A stretch of 5,182 bases of DNA from positions 1 through 5,182 of the forward strand of contig CAIZGT010000369.1 in NCBI GenBank assembly GCA_903932545.1, given 5' to 3'. This DNA comes from an uncultured Rhodospirillales bacterium. GTDB lineage: Bacteria > Pseudomonadota > Alphaproteobacteria > Acetobacterales > Acetobacteraceae. Under the pieces are notes generated by a model. That model was not told the DNA's origin and searched no databases. It was given only the letters and a program-made list of their open reading frames with translations. Below are positions 1 to 5,182 of this stretch, in pieces. The position numbers were made by a program, and so were the translations under genes. Within the stretch, counting starts at the first letter, position 1. Every line of letters begins with the position of its first letter.

Positions 1-76
1 TCAGCCTTGCGGCTGGCGGCGGTGACATGACTTTGCGGTGCAAGTAAATGCCCCGCAGCAAACGAGCGAGTACAAA
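1..76 (+). other. Leader upstream of the transglutaminase/DUF2126 gene, no assignable gene
   Basis: Two short open tails end here: one at the TGA of 28-30 and one at the TAA of 45-47. Either could be the end of an upstream gene, but ten to fifteen codons are too few to tell. A small hairpin is possible (CAGCC 2-6 with GGCTG 11-15, four-base loop) without a following T tract. I see no convincing -35/-10 pair, so the large gene may be transcribed from further upstream. Confidence 0.4.
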
Positions 77-3000
77 ATGTCCCTGCATGTGGCCCTGACG
101 CACCGGACAACTTATAAATATGAACGAGCGATTGAGCTTGGCGCGCAGACAATTCGTCTGCGTCCAGCCCCGCACGCGCGCACGCCAATTCTGGCCTATT
201 CACTCAAGGTCTCACCACAGCCGCATTTTTTGAACTGGCAGCAAGACCCGCAAGGCAATTTCCTGGCCCGCGTGGTGTTTCCAGAAAAGGTTACGCATTT
301 TGCTGTGGAAGTTGATCTCGTTGCCGATATGGCGACGATCAACCCGTTCGACTTCTTCTTGGAGCCGGATGCTGAGACCTTCCCGTTCAGCTATGATCAC
401 GTGCTGGATCAGGAACTCGCGCCGTTCCGCAAATGCATGCCGCTGACGCCGAAATTGGCGGCGCTGCTGGCGGAAATTCCGAAAGAAGAGAAGCGCACGA
501 TTGATGTGCTGATTGATGTCAATCGCCTCGTTCAGAGCAAGATTGCCTATATCGTGCGCATGGAGCCGGGCGTTTACGAGCCGGAAGAGGCGCTTGAGAT
601 TGGCAAAGGCTCGTGCCGTGACTCAGCGTGGTTGCTGGTGCAGGTGCTGCGCCAGATGGGGCTTGCTGCGCGCTTTGTCTCTGGCTACCTGATCCAGCTT
701 GTGGCGGATGTGAAGCCAGTTGATGGCGGTCCGGAAGGCCCGACGACCGATTTCACGGATCTGCACGCCTGGGCTGAGGTTTATCTGCCGGGCGCGGGCT
801 GGGTTGGCATGGATGCCACCTCCGGCTTGATGACCGGCGAGGGCCATATCCCGCTCGCCGCCTCGCCCGAGCCGCAATCGGCGGCGGCGATCTCAGGCAC
901 TGCCGAGAAGTGCGAAGTTGAGTTCGAGTTCGAGATGGCGGTCAAACGGGTGCTGGAAACGCCGCGCGTGACCAAACCCTATTCGCCGAAAACCTGGCAA
1001 GAGATCCTCTCCGCCGGTCAGCGGGTGGAGCGTGTGCTGCAATCGACGGATGTGCGTCTGACGATGGGTGGTGAGCCGACTTTCGTGGCGGCCACTGATG
1101 TGGAAGCCGGTGAATGGAATTTCGACGCGCTCGGGCCAACCAAGCGCGGCTATGCCGGGCGCCTGATGCGCCGCCTTGCCCCGCTTTGGGCGCCGGGCGC
1201 TGCGTTGCATCACGGCATGGGCAAGCAATATCCGGGTGAGCCGCTGCCACGCTGGGCGCTTTCGGCGCATTGGCGTGCGGATGGTGAGCCGGTGTGGACG
1301 CGGCCGGAATTGCTCGCTGATCCGGATTTCGACCGAGACAACGCCACGGCTGAAGATGCCGCGGCGTTCTCAACCGCGCTGGCCGAGCGCCTGCAAGTTG
1401 ACCCTGACTGCATTCTGCCCGGCTATGAAGACGTGCATTACTATCTGTGGAAGGAAAATCGCCTTCCGGCCAACGTTGTTGCCGAGGACAACAAGCTCGC
1501 TGACAAGCTCGAACGCGAGCGGATGGTACGTGTGTTCGCCCAGGGCCTTGCCTCACCAGTTGGCAGCGTGCTGCCGTTGCGCCGTGTGCTCGACAATGGC
1601 CAACGCCGTTGGCAGACCGGCAAGTGGTTCGTGCGGGGTGACACGCTGTTCCTCATTCCTGGTGACAGCCCGATGGGCGTGCGGCTGCCGCTTGAGAGCC
1701 TGACTTGGGCTGATCCGGAGAATATCGACCAAGTGTTCGACCCTGATCCGATGGAGGAAAAGGAGAAGCTGCCGAGTCAGTTGGAGCTGCGCCGCGCTTA
1801 TGAGAGGCGCGGGATTGAATCCGCCATCGAGAATTTCCGCCCAGTGCCACAGGCGTTGCCGGAAGTTGGAAAGGAAGAGCCGGACCGAGTTCGCACTGCG
1901 CTCACCATTGAGCCGCGCGGTGGCTTGATCCACGTGTTTTTCCCGCCGTTGTTCTCAGCGGAGGATTGGCTGGAATTGGTGGCCGCAGTGGAGGCCACGG
2001 CTGAGGAGTTTAATCGTAAGATCGTGCTGGAGGGCTATCTGCCGCCACATGACGAGCGTCTGGAGAATTTCTCGATCACGCCGGATCCGGGTGTGATTGA
2101 GGTGAACGTGCATCCGGCGCATTCGTGGTCTGAGCAGATTGAGCGCACCCAACAGCTCTACACCGAGGCTCGGATGTGCGGGTTGTCGAGTGAGAAATTT
2201 ATGCAGGATGGCCGACATGTCGGCACCGGCGGCGGCAATCACGTGGTGATGGGCGCGTCCTCGGCGGCGGATAGCCCGTTCCTGCGCAGGCCGGATTTGC
2301 TGAAGTCGCTGCTCGGCTTCTGGCACAACCACCCGAGCCTGTCGTTCCTGTTCTCCGGCCTGTTCATCGGCCCGACCAGCCAGCATCCGCGTATGGATGA
2401 GGCGCGCGATGATGCGGTGCAGGAGCTGGAGATTGCGTTCAGCCAGATCAGCCCGTTCCAGCAAACGCCGCCTTGGATGACGGATCGGATTTTCCGGAAC
2501 ATCCTGGTGGATATGGCGGGCAACACGCATCGCACCGAGTTCTGTATCGACAAGATGTATGATCCGGGCAGCGCGTCGGGCCGTCGTGGTTTGGTGGAGT
2601 TCCGCGCGTTTGAGATGCCGCCGCATCCCGAAATGTCTGCGGCGCAATTGCTGCTGATGCGCTCGGCCGTGGCGGCGTTCTGGCAGCGCCCCTATGAGCG
2701 CAAGATGATCCGTTGGGGCACGCGCTTGCATGATGATTTCATGCTGCCGCACTACGTCCAGCAGGATTTCAATGAGGTGCTGGACGAGTTGGGCGCTTAC
2801 GGCATGAAGATGTCGCCGGAGTGGTTCGCCCCGCATATGGAATTCCGCTTCCCGCAAGTGGGCGAGATTGACGTGCGCGGCATGCATGTTGAACTCCGCC
2901 ACGCGCTTGAGCCTTGGCATGTGCTGGGTGAAGAGCAATCACCATCCGGCACCTCGCGCTATGTCGATAGTTCGGCCGAGCGGCTGCAGGCCAAGGTGAA

Positions 3001-3391
3001 TGGGTGGATTGATGAACGCTATGTGCTCGCCTGCAACGGTGTGGCATTGCCGATGACGCGCACCGACCGGGTGGGTGAATATGTGGCGGGCGTGCGCTTC
3101 AAGGCGTGGAAGCCGCCGTTTGCGCTACATCCGACGATCGAGGCGCAAACGCCGCTGACGTTTGATGTCTATGACCGCTGGACGGGGCGCAGCCTCGGCG
3201 GGATGCAGCATCACGTCTCGCATCCGGGTGGGCGCAGCTATGACGACTTCCCGGTGAACGCAAACTCCGCCGAAGCCCGTAGGCGCTCGCGCTTCTTCCC
3301 GTTCGGCCACACGCAGGGCCAAATGCCGGAGCCGCGCAGTGTGGTGGGGCGTGACCATCCACGCACATTGGATTTGCGCCGGTTCAGCTAG
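77..3391 (+). CDS. Transglutaminase-like / DUF2126 putative amidoligase fusion protein
   Basis: This is a large two-part cytoplasmic protein of 1,104 residues from the ATG at 77. Residue numbers below count from an in-frame GTG at 38, which would add 13 residues. Residues 14-105 match the beta-rich N-terminal region of bacterial transglutaminase-like proteins ('MSLHVALTHRTTYKYER'). Residues 155-265 are the transglutaminase-like core, with Cys193 in 'GKGSCRDSAWLL', His243 in 'DLHAWAEVYLPG' and Asp259 in 'WVGMDATSGL', a complete papain-like triad. From about residue 335 to the end is DUF2126, with 'LTMGGEPTFV' (341-350), 'EVNVHPAHSW' (688-697), 'GTGGGNHVVMGASS' (729-742) and 'EFRAFEMPPH' (854-863). 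Family knowledge: DUF2126 is a predicted glutamine-synthetase-like amidoligase, so the fusion may make and cut amide or isopeptide bonds; the substrate is unknown. Length is normal for the family and the frame is intact to the TAG stop. I prefer ATG 77 because homologues start at the 'MS(I/L)HVAL' segment and a weak GAGCGAG lies at 64-70. No signal peptide or membrane segment is visible. Family and domain calls are firm; the activity is inferred. Confidence 0.95.
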   Translation: MSLHVALTHRTTYKYERAIELGAQTIRLRPAPHARTPILAYSLKVSPQPHFLNWQQDPQGNFLARVVFPEKVTHFAVEVDLVADMATINPFDFFLEPDAETFPFSYDHVLDQELAPFRKCMPLTPKLAALLAEIPKEEKRTIDVLIDVNRLVQSKIAYIVRMEPGVYEPEEALEIGKGSCRDSAWLLVQVLRQMGLAARFVSGYLIQLVADVKPVDGGPEGPTTDFTDLHAWAEVYLPGAGWVGMDATSGLMTGEGHIPLAASPEPQSAAAISGTAEKCEVEFEFEMAVKRVLETPRVTKPYSPKTWQEILSAGQRVERVLQSTDVRLTMGGEPTFVAATDVEAGEWNFDALGPTKRGYAGRLMRRLAPLWAPGAALHHGMGKQYPGEPLPRWALSAHWRADGEPVWTRPELLADPDFDRDNATAEDAAAFSTALAERLQVDPDCILPGYEDVHYYLWKENRLPANVVAEDNKLADKLERERMVRVFAQGLASPVGSVLPLRRVLDNGQRRWQTGKWFVRGDTLFLIPGDSPMGVRLPLESLTWADPENIDQVFDPDPMEEKEKLPSQLELRRAYERRGIESAIENFRPVPQALPEVGKEEPDRVRTALTIEPRGGLIHVFFPPLFSAEDWLELVAAVEATAEEFNRKIVLEGYLPPHDERLENFSITPDPGVIEVNVHPAHSWSEQIERTQQLYTEARMCGLSSEKFMQDGRHVGTGGGNHVVMGASSAADSPFLRRPDLLKSLLGFWHNHPSLSFLFSGLFIGPTSQHPRMDEARDDAVQELEIAFSQISPFQQTPPWMTDRIFRNILVDMAGNTHRTEFCIDKMYDPGSASGRRGLVEFRAFEMPPHPEMSAAQLLLMRSAVAAFWQRPYERKMIRWGTRLHDDFMLPHYVQQDFNEVLDELGAYGMKMSPEWFAPHMEFRFPQVGEIDVRGMHVELRHALEPWHVLGEEQSPSGTSRYVDSSAERLQAKVNGWIDERYVLACNGVALPMTRTDRVGEYVAGVRFKAWKPPFALHPTIEAQTPLTFDVYDRWTGRSLGGMQHHVSHPGGRSYDDFPVNANSAEARRRSRFFPFGHTQGQMPEPRSVVGRDHPRTLDLRRFS

Positions 3392-3400
3392 GCCCACGAA

Positions 3401-3433
3401 CTGACGAGTTACCGCCTGTCGGCAACTCGTCAG
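3401..3433 (+). terminator. Inverted repeat after the transglutaminase/DUF2126 gene, possible terminator
   Basis: CTGACGAGTT (3401-3410) is perfectly complementary to AACTCGTCAG (3424-3433), and the inner CCG (3412-3414) can pair with CGG (3420-3422) across one A-C mismatch. This gives a stem of up to 13 pairs with a five-base loop, nine bases after the TAG at 3389-3391. Position and strength fit transcript termination or 3'-end protection. The downstream sequence is GGGGTTCATC, not a T tract, so a standard intrinsic terminator is not proven. Confidence 0.5.
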
Positions 3434-3523
3434 GGGTTCATCGAGTTTATGCGTGTGGTTTATGCGCCGGACCGTTAGCCCGCGTTGGTTGATGAACTGA
3501 CGGGTGTCGCCTATCAATCTGAG

Positions 3524-4257
3524 ATGGTTATGAGGGATTTCGGAACGGTTGAGAACCCGACGTGTTGCAGCGTTGTTTGGAGTTTTTTCAAGCACCTTCA
3601 TATCTGGAAATCGGCGTTGACCAAGGCCAGATATTTTCTCAGGTGAGAGTCGCAAGTAAAGTGGGGGTTGTTCCCAATTGTAAATTCGATTTCGCTGCGA
3701 TGGCTGGGAACTAGATAAATACCCAGCTTTTGCAGATTGAAAGTGATCTGTTGTTTGGTTTATCAATTTCCAACGGAATGAAATTTGATCTGATAGTTTT
3801 TGACGGGCTGCATGTGTTTTAGCAGACCTTGCGTGATTTGATGAATGCAGTGTGGTTTTTGCAGCCCGATGGAATCATTGTCGCGGATGATGTTATTGCG
3901 GATGATTACCTGTCGAGCCTGCCTGCTCTGAACGAAATGGCATATTTGCGTGCGTTTCTGGCGCGGCGTGATCCGCAGGTGAATCAGCGATATTCTTGGA
4001 TCGGTGACATTTTCAAAATTCCGTTCTTTGTGCAAAACTTTATGCAGGCTTATTCGTATGCGACCGTTTCTGACAATCATGGTCAGACGATTATCTGGGA
4101 GGCGCGCCGTGCGGCACATGACATTCCGCGGCAGAAGTTGGAGATGATCGCTGGAATGACGCTCAAGGACATGATCATGCATGAGTCTCAGATGCGCATC
4201 ATGCCGTTGGCCGATATCATGGCGGAGATCTCAGCCGCTCGGCAGTCTATCGGTTAA
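3524..4257 (+). pseudogene. Decayed class I SAM-dependent methyltransferase (Methyltransf_24-like)
   Basis: Only 3829-4257 is open (142 codons, from a TTG with no ribosome binding site), but the same frame upstream reads as one methyltransferase. From 3553 it gives 'EPDVLQRCLEFFQAP', then 'SYLEIGVDQGQIFSQ' (3598-3642, the glycine-rich SAM-binding motif I), then 'KVGVVPNCKFDF', a TAG at 3712-3714, 'INTQLLQIESDLLFG', 'MKFDLIVFDGLHVF' (3778-3819), a second TAG at 3820-3822, and 'QTLRDLMNAVWFLQPDGI' with 'IVADDVIADDY'. In relatives the second stop falls where the family has 'DGLHTFEQTLRD', so GAG to TAG is the simplest origin. The C-terminal part keeps 'YSWIGDIFKIPFFVQ' and 'YSYATVSDNHGQTIIWEARR'. 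The 5' end probably lies in another frame, at ATG 3524 or 3530 ('MRDFGTVEN'), and joins if one base was lost near 3553-3556. The motif II acidic residue also appears lost (GVV for GVD). About 240 residues would be a normal family length. The exact start and the original substrate are unknown; decay is well supported by the pattern unless these bases are sequencing errors. Confidence 0.85.
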
Positions 4258-4263
4258 TTTGAC

Positions 4264-4269
4264 AGAGGG
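4264..4269 (+). promoter_or_regulatory. Ribosome binding site of the phosphodiesterase gene
   Basis: AGAGGG sits nine bases before the ATG at 4279. It is the best Shine-Dalgarno match in the gap after the relic's TAA and supports this start; no other ATG, GTG or TTG lies in frame in the gap. Confidence 0.65.
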
Positions 4270-4278
4270 CCGCACTGC

Positions 4279-5103
4279 ATGATTCTTGTGCATCTGACCG
4301 ATTTGCATATTTGCGCGCAGGGCCAGACCGCGTCTCGCGCCGCAGAGACCAATATGCTGACCGAACGCGCGCTGCGGGCGGTTTCGCGCCTGAAGACGCG
4401 GCCGGATGCACTGGTGATTTCGGGTGATCTCACCGAAAGCGGTCTGGAGCGTGAATATGCGATGCTGGCGGATATGCTGCATCGGCACATCTCGGTTCCG
4501 GTGTATGTCGTTCCCGGCAACCATGATCGGCGGGAGATGCTGCAAAGCCGTATGGCGCATCTGCCGGGGATACGTGCTGACGTGGATTTCGTGCAATACG
4601 CCGTGGAGTCCCACGATGTTCGGCTGGTTATGCTTGACACGGTGATTGCGGGCAGCCCAGCGGGCGAGTTATGCGCGCGGCGTTTGGCATGGCTGGATGA
4701 GACGCTCGCGGCAGAGCCTGACAAGCCAACCATTGTGGTGATGCACCATCCGCCATTCCGCTGTGGCATTGGCCATATGGACCGGATCAGCTTGCGCAAT
4801 GGTGATCAGTTTGAGGCGGTGATTGCGCAACACAGGCAAGTGCAGCGCATTCTGTGTGGCCATCTTCATCGGGCTGCGACAGGGCAGGTGGCGCACGCGG
4901 TGGCGTCGATCTCGCCGTCGGCGGCGCATCAGTTGGAGTTTTGCATCGGCGATGATCCGGGTTTCTGGAACCTTGAACCCCCGGCGTTTCAAGTGGTGGT
5001 GACGATGCCGGGTGGCGCCATCGTCACGCATATCGTGTATGTGGAAGATTTTCCGGGGCCGTTTCCGTTCGTGCCTGATCCGGAGGAGCTGGGCGAGGCT
5101 TGA
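4279..5103 (+). CDS. Class III (calcineurin-like) phosphodiesterase, GpdQ/CpdA type
   Basis: This encodes a complete 274-residue cytoplasmic metallophosphoesterase. All binuclear-metal ligands are visible: Asp8 and His10 in 'LTDLHI', Asp50 in 'ISGDLT', Asn81 (with His82) in 'PGNHD', His156 in 'VVMHHPPF', and His195 and His197 in 'CGHLH'. The spacing and total length closely follow Enterobacter GpdQ (Asp8, His10, Asp50, Asn80, His156, His195, His197), and the 'MHHPP...G...MD.I...NG' segment and the C-terminal 'FPGPFPF' region have counterparts there. Enzymes of this group hydrolyse phosphodiesters; characterised members act on glycerophosphodiesters or 3',5'-cyclic nucleotides, and sequence alone does not decide between these. 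The start is the ATG at 4279, supported by AGAGGG at 4264-4269. It lies 21 bases after the end of the methyltransferase relic, so co-transcription is possible. No signal peptide is visible, and the frame shows no sign of decay. Confidence 0.95.
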   Translation: MILVHLTDLHICAQGQTASRAAETNMLTERALRAVSRLKTRPDALVISGDLTESGLEREYAMLADMLHRHISVPVYVVPGNHDRREMLQSRMAHLPGIRADVDFVQYAVESHDVRLVMLDTVIAGSPAGELCARRLAWLDETLAAEPDKPTIVVMHHPPFRCGIGHMDRISLRNGDQFEAVIAQHRQVQRILCGHLHRAATGQVAHAVASISPSAAHQLEFCIGDDPGFWNLEPPAFQVVVTMPGGAIVTHIVYVEDFPGPFPFVPDPEELGEA

Positions 5104-5182
5104 CGTTAGCCAAATAACGACATTTGTGTGTCGGCGAACCCAGCGTGCACGGTGTTGGGCACGCGGAACTGGCTACAGTCCA
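5104..5182. other. Non-coding tail after the phosphodiesterase gene
   Basis: No gene is recognisable. Two weak hairpins are possible: CGACA 5118-5122 with TGTCG 5129-5133, and GCGTGC 5143-5148 with GCACGC 5159-5164 (ten-base loop). Neither is followed by a T run, so I do not call a terminator. The window ends before any downstream gene starts. Confidence 0.4.

Noticed and set aside
942..1556. A 204-codon minus-strand open frame
   Set aside because: Low-complexity Arg/Pro/Ala/His-rich translation lying antisense to the transglutaminase/DUF2126 gene; a compositional shadow.
1955..2938. A 327-codon open frame on the minus strand inside the large gene
   Set aside because: It is antisense to the conserved DUF2126 domain, is rich in Arg, His and Leu as expected from a reversed GC-rich gene, and resembles no family I know.
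3125..3766. A 213-codon minus-strand open frame spanning the end of the large gene and the spacer
   Set aside because: It runs antisense across the conserved C-terminus of the large gene, the inverted repeat and the methyltransferase motif I region, and shows no recognisable domain.
3829..4257. An independent 142-residue protein starting at TTG 3829
   Set aside because: No ribosome binding site precedes it, it starts inside a methyltransferase fold, and the missing N-terminal half is readable just upstream in the same frame past TAG codons.
4259..4264. TTGACA, a perfect -35 promoter hexamer
   Set aside because: A -10 box at normal spacing would fall inside the phosphodiesterase coding sequence after its ATG, where there is no TATAAT-like hexamer.
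5151..5182. A possible sigma-54 -24/-12 promoter or tRNA start at the window end
   Set aside because: The GG and GC dinucleotides are not ten bases apart, and the remaining sequence is too short to show any tRNA arm.

Overview
The window reads as ordinary chromosomal DNA of a moderately GC-rich Gram-negative bacterium. The gene types and codon use suggest an alphaproteobacterium; this is inference, since no rRNA or other phylogenetic marker is present. All three protein-coding loci lie on the + strand. I see no tRNA, rRNA, CRISPR array, insertion sequence or attachment site.

Layout: (1) 1-76 is the leader of the first gene, with a small hairpin and no assignable upstream gene. (2) 77-3391 is one very large gene for a cytoplasmic fusion protein: a transglutaminase-like cysteine hydrolase (triad Cys193/His243/Asp259, counted from an alternative GTG start at 38) followed by a long DUF2126 putative amidoligase domain. 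(3) 3392-3523 is a spacer with a strong inverted repeat just after the stop codon. (4) About 3524-4257 holds the remains of a class I SAM-dependent methyltransferase gene. Only its last 142 codons are open, so a simple ORF scan would report a small hypothetical protein. The reading frame upstream clearly continues the same protein, with the glycine-rich SAM-binding motif and the 'FDLIVFDGLH' strand, but it is broken by two in-frame TAG codons (3712-3714 and 3820-3822) and probably by a one-base frameshift near 3553-3556. (5) 4279-5103 encodes a complete 274-residue calcineurin-like class III phosphodiesterase of the GpdQ/CpdA type, with all seven metal ligands visible. (6) 5104-5182 is a short non-coding tail.

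How the genes relate: the transglutaminase/amidoligase protein belongs to a conserved but biochemically uncharacterised bacterial peptide-ligation/cleavage system. Its usual partners (circularly permuted ATP-grasp and alpha-E proteins, another transglutaminase, a proteasome-like peptidase) are not in this window. The methyltransferase relic and the phosphodiesterase are 21 bases apart and may once have been co-transcribed, but nothing here shows a common pathway. The most informative result is the decayed methyltransferase. I found no convincing evidence of an undescribed multi-gene system.
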